From: Thauera sp. GDN1
Lineage (GTDB): Bacteria > Pseudomonadota > Gammaproteobacteria > Burkholderiales > Rhodocyclaceae
Direction: 5' to 3'
Length of the DNA stretch: 64,000 nt
Assembly (NCBI RefSeq): GCF_029223545.1
Contig: NZ_CP097870.1
Span: 3,100,001-3,164,000, forward strand
A program made the position numbers and the translations under genes. Shown here piece after piece: positions 56,131 through 64,000 of the stretch. The notes beneath the pieces were generated by a model. It ran no database searches and was not told where the DNA came from. It saw only the letters and a list, made by a program, of their open reading frames with translations. The number at the start of each line of letters is the position of its first letter. Within the stretch, counting starts at the first letter, position 1.

Positions 56131-57456
56131 ATGCAGGCCAGAAAGACCCGAATTCTAGCCGATCTGCCGGCCCGTCTCCTCTCCCGCCCGCGCACCTGGA
56201 TCGCCGCCGGCGTGACCGGCGTGTCGCTGATGGGCGTGGTGGCCGCCACCGCCGTCGCACCCGACACCGCCCCCGCCGACATCCCGTTCGCGCGCGTGGT
56301 CGAAACCCTGCCCGTGCCGGCGGCGAGCATCGCCGTCGAGGAAGCGGCCCTCCCCTTCGTCCACACCGAGCGCATTCAGGCCGGTGACACCCTGCAGGCC
56401 ATCTTCAATCGCCTGCGCATCGACGACGCCGAGGCGCTCGCCCATCTGAGCGACGCCGACGCCGGCAAGCAGGCCATCCGCCAGCTCCGTGCCGGCCGTT
56501 CGGTCACCGCGGTGGTGTCTCCCGAGGGCAGGGTCATGTCGTTCACGCTGCCGATCGGCAACACCGCCGAGCGCGTCGTGCTCGAGCGCGGGGAATCCGG
56601 TCTCGCGCTGCGCGAGGCGCCCAGCGCGACGCAGACGAAGATGGTGGAGATGCGCTCGGGCACGATCACCAGCTCGCTGTTCGGTGCCACCGACGCCGCC
56701 GGCCTGCCCGACGACGTCGCCACCCAGCTCGCCACGATCTTCGGCACCTGGATCGACTTCCACAGCGACCTGCGCAAGGGCGATCGCTTCAACGTCGTCT
56801 ACGAGGCCATTTACGAGGACGGCAACCCGGTCAGCGCCGGCCGCATCCTGGCTGCGGAGTTCATCAACAACGGCGAACGCCACGCCGTGGTGCTGTACCG
56901 CGGCCCCAGCGGCAAGGAGCAGTACTACAGCGATGACGGCGAGAGCCTGCAGCAGGGTTTCCTGCGCTCGCCGCTGCCGTTCTCGCGTGTCAGCTCCAAC
57001 TTCGGCCGCCGCGTGCACCCGGTCCACGGCGGCTGGCGCGACCACAACGGCACCGACTTCGCCGCCCCGGTCGGCACGCCGATCATGGCCACGTCGGACG
57101 GTACGATCGAATTCATCGGCACCCAGCGCGGCTTCGGCAACCTGATCGTGCTCAAGCACCGCAACGACATCACCACCCACTACGCCCACCTCAACGGCTT
57201 CGCCAAGGGCCTCGGCAAGGGCCAGAGCATCAGCCAGGGCGACGTGATCGGCTACGTGGGCTGCACCGGCTGGTGCACCGGCCCGCACCTGCACTACGAG
57301 GTGCACCTGAAGAAGGTGCCGGCCAATCCGATGACCGTCGCCTTGCCGATGGCGGATTCCTTCAACGACAAGGAGCTCGCCAAGTTCAGGCGCGACACCG
57401 CCCACCTGCGCCAGCGCTTCGCGCTGCTCAACTACGAGCTCGCCAGCGCGAACTGA
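56131..57456 (+). CDS. M23 family murein endopeptidase with OapA/LysM-like domain
   Basis: A 441-residue envelope protein. An N-terminal membrane anchor (about residues 22-44) is followed by an OapA/LysM-like segment (HTERIQAGDTLQAIFNRLRI) and a C-terminal M23 peptidase domain. Zinc ligands are His305 and Asp309 (DHNGTDFAAP) and His388 in HLHYE. It likely cleaves peptidoglycan cross-links like MepM. It is divergent from tyrS and followed by erpA. The anmK gene that often lies between the M23 and erpA genes in related bacteria is absent here. Confidence 0.93.
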   Translation: MQARKTRILADLPARLLSRPRTWIAAGVTGVSLMGVVAATAVAPDTAPADIPFARVVETLPVPAASIAVEEAALPFVHTERIQAGDTLQAIFNRLRIDDAEALAHLSDADAGKQAIRQLRAGRSVTAVVSPEGRVMSFTLPIGNTAERVVLERGESGLALREAPSATQTKMVEMRSGTITSSLFGATDAAGLPDDVATQLATIFGTWIDFHSDLRKGDRFNVVYEAIYEDGNPVSAGRILAAEFINNGERHAVVLYRGPSGKEQYYSDDGESLQQGFLRSPLPFSRVSSNFGRRVHPVHGGWRDHNGTDFAAPVGTPIMATSDGTIEFIGTQRGFGNLIVLKHRNDITTHYAHLNGFAKGLGKGQSISQGDVIGYVGCTGWCTGPHLHYEVHLKKVPANPMTVALPMADSFNDKELAKFRRDTAHLRQRFALLNYELASAN

Positions 57457-57481
57457 GCGCATCGCGCGGAACATGCAAAAC

Positions 57482-57510
57482 AAACGGGGCGCCGAAGCGC
57501 CCCGTTTTTC
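57482..57510. terminator. Terminator between M23 peptidase gene and erpA
   Basis: The stem AAACGGGGCGC / GCGCCCCGTTT with loop CGAA is followed by TTC. It lies between convergent genes and probably works in both directions. Confidence 0.92.
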
Positions 57511-57531
57511 ATTGCCGCCCTGACTGACGCG

Positions 57532-57882
57532 TCAGGCCGAGAACGACGAGCCGCAGCCGCAGGTGCTGGTCGCGTTCGGATTGCGAATCACGAACTGCGA
57601 GCCTTCCAGGCCTTCGGTGTAGTCGATCTCGGCGCCCAGCAGATACTGGTAGCTCATCGGATCGACCAGCAGCATCACGCCGTTCTTCTCGAACGTGGTG
57701 TCGTCCTCGTTCACTTCCTCATCGAAAGTGAAGCCGTACTGGAAGCCCGAGCAGCCGCCGCCCGACACGAAGACGCGCAGTTTGAGCTCGGGGTTGCCTT
57801 CCTCTTCGATCAGCTCGCGAACCTTGTTCGCGGCGCTGTCGGTAAAGACCAGGATATCGGGGGTTGCGACTTCTGCGCTCAT
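57532..57882 (-). CDS. erpA: Iron-sulfur cluster insertion protein ErpA
   Basis: A 116-residue A-type Fe-S carrier. Cysteines are Cys44 ([11 protein letters not shown]) and the C-terminal CGC pair (Cys108, Cys110). It delivers Fe-S clusters to target proteins in the cytoplasm. The start [17 protein letters not shown] follows AGAGGAGAAAAC. It is followed downstream by the M23 terminator and preceded by argC on the same strand (94 bp). Confidence 0.95.
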   Translation of the reverse strand: MSAEVATPDILVFTDSAANKVRELIEEEGNPELKLRVFVSGGGCSGFQYGFTFDEEVNEDDTTFEKNGVMLLVDPMSYQYLLGAEIDYTEGLEGSQFVIRNPNATSTCGCGSSFSA

Positions 57883-57976
57883 GTTTTCTCCTCTGTAGGG
57901 GCGTGGTGCCACGGATGATGCGCCGTCCGCGGCCCAACCGTCAAAATCGGATCGTCGTCCGTGCTGCAAGTTCCCG

Positions 57977-59014
57977 TCAGGGGCTGACCGGAACGATGTC
58001 CAGGCCGGCTTCCTCGTCGAAGCCGAACATGATGTTGAGGTTCTGGATCGCCTGGCCGGCGGCACCCTTGACGAGGTTGTCGATCACCGACAGCACGACC
58101 ACGGTGTCGCCGCCCTGCGGACGGTGAACCGCGATGCGGCAAAGGTTGGACGCCCGTACCGAGCGCGTCTCGGGGTGGCTGCCCGCCGGCATCACGTCCA
58201 CAAAGGCCTCGCCCGCGTAGCGCTTCTCATAGAGCCCCTGCAGGTCGGAGGCGTCGACACCCGGTTTCAGACGACCGTAGAGCGTGGCATGGATGCCGCG
58301 GATCATCGGCGTCAGGTGCGGCACGAAGGTCAGCCCGACCTGCCGCCCCGCCGCGAGCGACAGCCCCTGGCGGATCTCGGGCAGGTGGCGGTGACCCGGC
58401 ACACCGTAGGCCTTGAAGCTGTCCGCGGCCTCGGGCAGCAGGGTATGCACCTCGGCCTTGCGGCCGGCACCCGACACGCCCGATTTGGCGTCCGCGATCA
58501 GGTGCTCGGTGTCGATCAGGCCGGCCTCGACCAGCGGCAGGAAGCCGAGCTGGACTGCGGTCGGATAGCAGCCCGGGTTGGCGAGCACGCGCGCGCTGCG
58601 GATCTGCGCGCGATTGACCTCGGGCAGGCCGTACACCGCCTCGGCTACGAGCTCGGGCGCGGCGTGCTCCATGCCGTACCACTTCTGCCACTCGGCAACA
58701 TCGCGGATGCGGAAGTCGGCGGCGAGGTCGATGACGCGCACCCCGGCGGCGACGAGCTCCGCAGCCTGCTTCATCGCGATGCCGTTGGGCGTGGCGAAGA
58801 AGACCGCATCGCAGTTCTCGAGCGCGGCGTCCTGCGGCGTGACGAACTTCAGGTTCACCCGCTTGCGCAGGCTGGGGAACATGTCCGACACCGCCATGCC
58901 CGCCTCGCCACGCGAGGTGATGGCGGTCAGCTCGACGTCGGGGTGACGCGCCAGCAGACGCAGCAGCTCGACGCCGGTGTATCCGGTCCCGCCTACAACT
59001 CCAACCTTGATCAT
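57977..59014 (-). CDS. argC: N-acetyl-gamma-glutamyl-phosphate reductase
   Basis: A 345-residue enzyme of arginine synthesis that reduces N-acetylglutamyl phosphate with NADPH. The Rossmann motif [15 protein letters not shown] and the catalytic [12 protein letters not shown] are clear, along with GHRHLPEI. The length is that of the long (type I) form. It lies downstream of rpsI on the same strand, separated by a terminator. This rplM-rpsI-argC-erpA order is common in betaproteobacteria. Confidence 0.96.
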   Translation of the reverse strand: MIKVGVVGGTGYTGVELLRLLARHPDVELTAITSRGEAGMAVSDMFPSLRKRVNLKFVTPQDAALENCDAVFFATPNGIAMKQAAELVAAGVRVIDLAADFRIRDVAEWQKWYGMEHAAPELVAEAVYGLPEVNRAQIRSARVLANPGCYPTAVQLGFLPLVEAGLIDTEHLIADAKSGVSGAGRKAEVHTLLPEAADSFKAYGVPGHRHLPEIRQGLSLAAGRQVGLTFVPHLTPMIRGIHATLYGRLKPGVDASDLQGLYEKRYAGEAFVDVMPAGSHPETRSVRASNLCRIAVHRPQGGDTVVVLSVIDNLVKGAAGQAIQNLNIMFGFDEEAGLDIVPVSP

Positions 59015-59156
59015 GCTTGTTCCTCGCAGCGAAAGACTGAGGCGATGATTATCTCATCATCGGCGGACGCGGGCGCTTAACAAGGCGTTACCGCCGGGGC
59101 GAGCGACCGATGCGCATGCGCACGCACACGCGTTGCGACTGCCGTCCGAAAGCACG

Positions 59157-59179
59157 AAAGCCGCCCCATGGGGCGGCTT
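59157..59179 (-). terminator. Terminator of rplM-rpsI
   Basis: The stem GCCGCCCC / GGGGCGGC with adjacent A/T pairs (AAAGCC...GGCTT) lies 27 bp after the rpsI stop. The minus-strand tail is TTTCG. Confidence 0.8.
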
Positions 59180-59205
59180 CGCGGATACTGCAGCGAGCGC
59201 GAAGA

Positions 59206-59598
59206 TCAGCGCTTCGAGAACTGCTTGGCGCGGCGGGCCTTGCGCAGACCGACCTTCTTGCGCTCGACTTCACGGGCATCGCGGGTCACGAAGCCGGCGG
59301 CACGCAGCTCGCCCTTGAGCTCGGCGTTGTAGTCCACCAGCGCGCGGGTGATGCCGTGACGCACGGCGCCGGCCTGGCCGGACTCGCCGCCACCGACGAC
59401 GTTGACCATGATGTCGAACTTGCCTTCGTTGCCGGTCAGGACCAGCGGCTGACGCACGATCATGCGGCCGGTCTCACGGGAGAAGAACTCGTCGACCGGC
59501 TTGCCGTTGACGACGATGTTGCCGGTGCCCGGCTTGATGAACACGCGAGCGACCGCAGTCTTGCGGCGGCCGGTACCGTAGTTGTAAGTGACAGCCAT
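59206..59598 (-). CDS. rpsI: 30S ribosomal protein S9
   Basis: A 130-residue ribosomal protein starting [20 protein letters not shown] and ending in the conserved [11 protein letters not shown] tail that reaches the decoding centre. It lies 12 bp after rplM in the standard L13-S9 operon. Confidence 0.98.
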   Translation of the reverse strand: MAVTYNYGTGRRKTAVARVFIKPGTGNIVVNGKPVDEFFSRETGRMIVRQPLVLTGNEGKFDIMVNVVGGGESGQAGAVRHGITRALVDYNAELKGELRAAGFVTRDAREVERKKVGLRKARRAKQFSKR

Positions 59599-59610
59599 CT
59601 ATCGGCTCCT

Positions 59611-60039
59611 TCAGATCTCGAGAACTTGCGGCTGCTGAGCGGTGTGCGGATGCGACGGACCCGCGTAGCACTTCAGCTTCTTCAGCATGGCGTAGCCCAG
59701 CGGGCCCTTCGGCAGCATGCCCTTCACCGCCTTCTCGAGCACACGCTCGGGGAAGCGCTGCTGGAGCTTGGTGAAGTTGGTTTCGTAGATACCGCCCGGG
59801 TAGCCCGAGTGACGGTAGTACTTCTTGTCCTGCGCCTTGTTACCGGTCACGCGCAGCTTGTCGACGTTGACCACGACGATGAAGTCGCCGGTATCGACGT
59901 GCGGAGTGTAGATGGCCTTGTGCTTGCCACGGAGGCGGCGGGCGACTTCGGCGGCGAGACGGCCAAGCACCTTGTCCGTGCCGTCGACAACGAACCAGTC
60001 GCGCTTGACCTCGTGCGGCTTGGCGGAAAACGTCTTCAT
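59611..60039 (-). CDS. rplM: 50S ribosomal protein L13
   Basis: A 142-residue ribosomal protein with [37 protein letters not shown] and the HSGYPGG motif. It is the first gene of rplM-rpsI. A good promoter lies 58-87 bp upstream, so the operon does not depend on the transcript predicted further upstream. Confidence 0.98.
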   Translation of the reverse strand: MKTFSAKPHEVKRDWFVVDGTDKVLGRLAAEVARRLRGKHKAIYTPHVDTGDFIVVVNVDKLRVTGNKAQDKKYYRHSGYPGGIYETNFTKLQQRFPERVLEKAVKGMLPKGPLGYAMLKKLKCYAGPSHPHTAQQPQVLEI

Positions 60040-60096
60040 GTGAATCCTCGATCTTTGTCGGGCCGTAACAGATGGCCGTCAAACGGAAAGCTCGCA

Positions 60097-60126
60097 ATCC
60101 TACGACCAACACCCCGACTGTGTCAA
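60097..60126 (-). promoter_or_regulatory. Promoter of rplM-rpsI
   Basis: On the minus strand a consensus -35 TTGACA (60126-60121) and -10 TAGGAT (60102-60097) are 18 bp apart. The start near 60090 gives a leader of about 50 nt before rplM. Confidence 0.75.
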
Positions 60127-60165
60127 TCACAGGATTACGATGGCGAATGTTCGCGTGCGAAAGGC

Positions 60166-60285
60166 AAAAAAAACGCAGTCCGACCGGACTGCGTTAAATC
60201 CACACCAAAGGAGGAGGGTGGAGGAGACACCATTTGGATCGGCACAAGCTCATGGACTTCAACAGCTGCGTCTGCGATCCGACTG
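60166..60285 (-). ncRNA. Candidate small RNA with C-rich anti-Shine-Dalgarno loop
   Basis: An RNA of about 120 nt is predicted between its own promoter (60292-60320) and a strong terminator (stem ACGCAGTCC / GGACTGCGT at 60173-60194, then eight U). GGATCG and CGATCC can form a long-range 5' stem. CCAAA (60232-60236) and TTTGG (60206-60210) can close a loop that exposes TGTCTCCTCCACCC and TCCTCC, perfect complements of GGAGGAGACA-type ribosome binding sites. No convincing protein frame is present. C-rich-loop sRNAs that block translation are known in Neisseria and alphaproteobacteria. The rplM operon has a separate promoter, so this is not simply its leader. Expression is not proven. Confidence 0.6.
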
Positions 60286-60291
60286 AGACGA

Positions 60292-60320
60292 ATTATGCAG
60301 AGCCGGGCAGCCTGCTGCAA
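60292..60320 (-). promoter_or_regulatory. Promoter of the sRNA candidate
   Basis: On the minus strand TTGCAG (60320-60315) and CATAAT (60297-60292) are exactly 17 bp apart. The -10 matches consensus at five of six bases and the -35 at three. AT-rich sequence lies upstream. Confidence 0.6.
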
Positions 60321-60666
60321 CAGTTTTTTGTGCGCCGCAGAACGAAAGATTTGATTTATTGATCAGCTTTGTTTATTAGCTTTCAGCGTTTTGATTTATC
60401 TCAATTTTCAGCCCAGCTCACACCCTCCTCCCATGCCTCAGGGCGCCATTCTGATAAGCAGCGCACATCGATATTGTGCACCGCATCACTACGCCCCCGT
60501 ATCGAACCCTGCCCTCCGGTTCACGAACGCCCGCCTCCACCCGACTGCCAGCCCATGCGGACCGACCCCGAATCGGGGCGCGCTCGTCGCAGCGATGTCG
60601 CGCTGCGGTAACATCCGCCCCTCGACGAACGAACATCGACGGGGCCACCCCGGGGAGCAGACAGGA
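60321..60666. other. Intergenic region between sRNA promoter and OsmC gene
   Basis: About 345 bp without a convincing gene. The left part is AT-rich and contains TTGATTTATCTCAA (60391-60404), an FNR-like box with one mismatch, about 112 bp upstream of the predicted sRNA start and 263 bp upstream of the OsmC start. The right part is GC-rich with no clear promoter. Confidence 0.5.
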
Positions 60667-61086
60667 ATGGAATGCACGATCAAATGGCTGGACGGGATGA
60701 GCTTCATCGCCGAGACCGGCACCGGACACCTGGTCGCGATGGACGGTGCGCCGGACGCCGGCGGCCGCAACCTGGCGCCGCGGCCGATGGAACTGATGCT
60801 GGCCGGCGCGGGTGGATGCACCGCCTTCGACGTCGTGCTGATCCTCAAGCGCGGGCGTCACGACGTGCGCGGCTGCAGCGTGCGCCTCGTGGCCGAACGC
60901 GCCGACACCGACCCCAAGGTATTCACCCGCATCCGCTTCATCTACACCATCACCGGACGCAAGCTGAAGCGCGAGGCGGTCGAGCGCGCGGTGCATCTGT
61001 CGGCCGAGAAGTACTGCTCGGCCTCGATCATGCTCGCCAAGACCGCCGAGATCAGCCACGAGGTGGAGCTGGTCGACGCCGACTGA
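60667..61086 (+). CDS. OsmC family protein
   Basis: A 139-residue OsmC/Ohr-fold protein. The two redox cysteines are Cys51 (GAGGCTAFDVVLIL) and Cys117 (KYCSASIM). OsmC-type enzymes reduce organic peroxides; this YhfA-like branch is less well characterised. The start MECTIKWLDGMSF follows AGACAGGA. It is a single gene, convergent with the coq7 operon. The longer upstream frame encodes no family sequence. Confidence 0.9.
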   Translation: MECTIKWLDGMSFIAETGTGHLVAMDGAPDAGGRNLAPRPMELMLAGAGGCTAFDVVLILKRGRHDVRGCSVRLVAERADTDPKVFTRIRFIYTITGRKLKREAVERAVHLSAEKYCSASIMLAKTAEISHEVELVDAD

Positions 61087-61117
61087 GCGCGACTGTCGCA
61101 AGCGGCGGGCGGCGCGC

Positions 61118-61738
61118 TCAGATCCGGTAGGTGACGGTGGTCATCACCCGCGCAGCGAGCTTCATCAGCCCCCTGGCCGGGGCGGGCAGTTCATGCGCAC
61201 CGAGACGCACCGCGGTCTCGGCATGCTCGGCTTCGTCCGCCTTCATCTGCTCGACGATGGCGCGCGAGCGCTGGTCGGCGGCCGGCAGCGTGCCGAGGTG
61301 GCTCTTAAGATGCTGTTCCACCTGACGCTCGGTCTCGGCGAGGAAGCCGAGGTTCCAGCGCTCGCCGAAGCGCCCGGCGAGCATGCCGATGGCCAGCGCC
61401 CCGCCATACCAGAGCGGGTTGAGCAGGCTCTTGCGTCCGCCCAGTTCGGCGATGCGACGCTCGGTCCATGCCAGGTGCTCGGTTTCCTCCTGCGAGGCCT
61501 GGCGCAGCGTGTCGCGGATCGCCGGGTCGCCCGACATGATCGACTGCCCCTGGTAAAGGGCCTGCGCGCACACCTCCCCCACATGGTTGACCCGCATCAG
61601 CGCCGCGGCATGGGCGCGCTCGGCGTCACTCAGCGCGGCATCGGGTACGTCTTCCCCGGGTACCGGACGGACGCTGCGCGCGGGAGCGAAGACGGTGCGC
61701 AGCGCCTTGTCGAACTCGACGATGGCCTGATCGATCAT
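61118..61738 (-). CDS. coq7: Ubiquinone biosynthesis hydroxylase Coq7
   Basis: A 206-residue di-iron carboxylate monooxygenase that hydroxylates demethoxyubiquinol (C-6). Two ferritin-like repeats supply ligands: [22 protein letters not shown], the later VEQHLKSHL and DEAEHAETA. It is the type found in betaproteobacteria in place of UbiF. Its ATG overlaps the stop codon of the CNP1-like gene by one base (TAATG). It is the last gene of the Fe-S/DUF3501/CNP1/coq7 run. Confidence 0.94.
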   Translation of the reverse strand: MIDQAIVEFDKALRTVFAPARSVRPVPGEDVPDAALSDAERAHAAALMRVNHVGEVCAQALYQGQSIMSGDPAIRDTLRQASQEETEHLAWTERRIAELGGRKSLLNPLWYGGALAIGMLAGRFGERWNLGFLAETERQVEQHLKSHLGTLPAADQRSRAIVEQMKADEAEHAETAVRLGAHELPAPARGLMKLAARVMTTVTYRI

Positions 61739-62286
61739 TATCGACCTCCGTAGGGATGGCTGAGGTCGCGCCGCTGCTGGAGGAGCTGCAGCGCGTGCTT
61801 GCGGTCGCGCGGACCCGCCGGGCCATCGCAGAAATAGTCCCAGGCGAGCGCCGCGCGCGGCCGGTTGTAGGTGTTGTCGCCGATCGGCTGCCAGTCGCTG
61901 TTCTTCATCGCCACCCAGCTGCCATCCTTGCGGCCGCTGGCGTAGATGCGGCGCTCGCCGGTGGCGCAGCGGATGCCTTCGAAGGTCACGTTCTCGGCGC
62001 CGCCGGGCGTACGCACCACCAGCGTGTAGCGGACCACGCCGTCCTCGCCGACGCTGACGCTGCCCTCATCGACGAAGAACGCATTGGGGGACGGCGAGCC
62101 GATGTCGAACGCGCGCAGCCCCGCTTCCTGCGGCGCCGGCGGCATGGCCGCCTCGACCTCCTTCCAGTCGGGATCGGCATCGACGAGCAGGCCCGCGGAT
62201 GCCGACATGGAAAAAGACGCGAGGGCCACGAGGCCCCCGCACAGACATTGCCTGAGGATCGGGTTCAAGAAAGCAAATCTCCGCAC
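61738..62286 (-). CDS. CNP1-like family exported protein
   Basis: A 182-residue protein with an N-terminal signal sequence (about residues 1-31, ...SMSASAGL). The mature part contains family features [33 protein letters not shown] and an NSDWQPI segment. CNP1-like proteins, first noted in Neisseria and other betaproteobacteria, have no known function. It overlaps the DUF3501 gene by 22 nt and coq7 by one, so its expression is coupled to both. Confidence 0.8.
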   Translation of the reverse strand: MRRFAFLNPILRQCLCGGLVALASFSMSASAGLLVDADPDWKEVEAAMPPAPQEAGLRAFDIGSPSPNAFFVDEGSVSVGEDGVVRYTLVVRTPGGAENVTFEGIRCATGERRIYASGRKDGSWVAMKNSDWQPIGDNTYNRPRAALAWDYFCDGPAGPRDRKHALQLLQQRRDLSHPYGGR

Positions 62287-62848
62287 AGCGACTGCCGTAC
62301 CGTCTCCGGCACGACATCGACCGTGACCGTGTAGTTGGGATGATCGACCCCCGCCGCAAGCGCCGCCCCCGCCTTCAGCGCCGCCACGCGGGCAGGGCCG
62401 AGCTCGAAGCGCAGGAAATGCACCGACGAGGTCTTTTCGGCATTTTCGCGCTCGAGGTCCTCGTCCGCAATGGCGAAGACCGGCTCGAAGCCCGCCACCC
62501 GCACCCAGACGCGGTCCTCGATGCCGATCAGGCGCGCCAGCCAGGCCTTGCGCTCGGCCTCGTCGGGAAACTCGATCAGCATCGTCGCCTTCCAGTTCCG
62601 GCCGTCGGGCACCAGCGGATTGTATGCGTCGAGCTCGTCCTGGATGCCGGCTTCCTCGAAGGTGCGCTCGATGCGCAGCATCTCCTGGATCTGGTAGCGG
62701 ATGGTGAGCTCGTCCTCGAAAACCAGGGTCACGCTGGGGCCGAGCGCGAGCGTGCGCGTCTTCTTGTGCGCGATCACCCGCGCGCGGAAGGCCGCGCGCT
62801 CGCGGGCGTAATGCTCCAGGCTCAGCAGGCTGTCGCGTGCGATCGCGC

Positions 62849-62852
<4 letters not shown>
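62265..62852 (-). CDS. DUF3501 family protein
   Basis: A 195-residue soluble protein with the family pattern ITRDSLLSLEHY-like start (SAIARDSLLSLEHYARER), IRYQIQEMLRIERTFEE, DAYNPLVPDGRNWKATMLIEFPD and HFLRFEL. The function is unknown. DUF3501 genes usually follow a large (Fe-S)-binding oxidoreductase and often rubrerythrin, which is the case here (ATGA overlap). Its ribosome binding site TGGAGGAGACAC is complementary over 12 bases to the loop of the sRNA candidate near 60.2 kb. Confidence 0.9.

Positions 62853-64000
<1,148 letters not shown>

Noticed and set aside
60135..60320. Possible 61-residue protein on the minus strand in the sRNA region
   Set aside because: It has no ribosome binding site, runs through the -10 element and the terminator stem, and has no protein-like pattern. 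The RNA interpretation fits better.

Overview
This is a gene-dense, high-GC chromosomal segment with no insertion sequences, rRNA genes, CRISPR arrays or phage genes. Gene content and protein similarity point to a betaproteobacterium of the Rhodocyclales (Thauera/Azoarcus-like). Supporting signs are a cbb3 oxidase locus with ccoG/fixH, a Sox gene set with flavocytochrome c, AceK with isocitrate lyase, Coq7, and the L13-S9-ArgC-ErpA gene order. The genus is inferred, not proven.

Layout. (1) 1-9.8 kb: a truncated metallo-beta-lactamase-fold protein, an FNR-type-controlled universal stress protein, then the cbb3 oxidase genes ccoI-ccoS and ccoNOQP-ccoG-fixH on the minus strand, with an FNR-type box before ccoN. 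(2) 10-12 kb: an SDR dehydrogenase with a strong operator palindrome, a GcvR-like ACT protein, a small unknown protein and tRNA-Thr(CGT). (3) 12.2-20.4 kb: a plus-strand run of membrane proteins (TauE-like, DMT, Gate-domain, LrgA/LrgB, BT1/MFS-like), an EF-G paralogue and a DUF4212 protein. (4) 20.4-26.6 kb: a frameshifted sodium:solute symporter with its DUF4212 partner, isocitrate dehydrogenase, and the divergent kinase/phosphatase AceK. (5) 26.7-36.2 kb: soxR-CDYZAXB (minus) divergent from fccAB (plus), followed by cytochrome c4. (6) 36.4-43.9 kb: housekeeping genes (Nudix, dut, coaBC, radC, rpmB, rpmG, cspA, clpS, clpA, rraA). (7) 44-53.9 kb: isocitrate lyase, a Spy-like protein, an EnvZ/OmpR-type pair, glpKD, an EamA exporter, a SpoIIAA-like protein and a sulfurtransferase. 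(8) 54-64 kb: murI, tyrS, an M23 peptidase, erpA, argC, rpsI, rplM, an OsmC protein, coq7 and an overlapping CNP1/DUF3501/Fe-S operon that runs off the end.

How the genes fit together. Sox and Fcc proteins take electrons from thiosulfate and sulfide. Cytochrome c4 and other periplasmic cytochromes can carry them to the cbb3 oxidase, so most of a sulfur-to-oxygen respiratory chain lies within 36 kb. Icd, AceK, isocitrate lyase, the symporter and the LrgAB-like transporter suggest growth on acetate, pyruvate or similar acids. FNR-type boxes at uspA, ccoN and the sox promoter suggest oxygen control.

The most interesting non-coding signal is a probable small RNA on the minus strand at about 60166-60285. 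It has its own promoter and terminator, and a C-rich loop complementary to the GGAGGAGACA-type ribosome binding sites used in this window. The rplM operon has a separate promoter downstream of it. A second notable signal is the soxR/fccA intergenic region, where a palindrome fills the spacer of the predicted sox promoter and a perfect FNR box covers its start site. All such sites were read by eye and were not tested by search.
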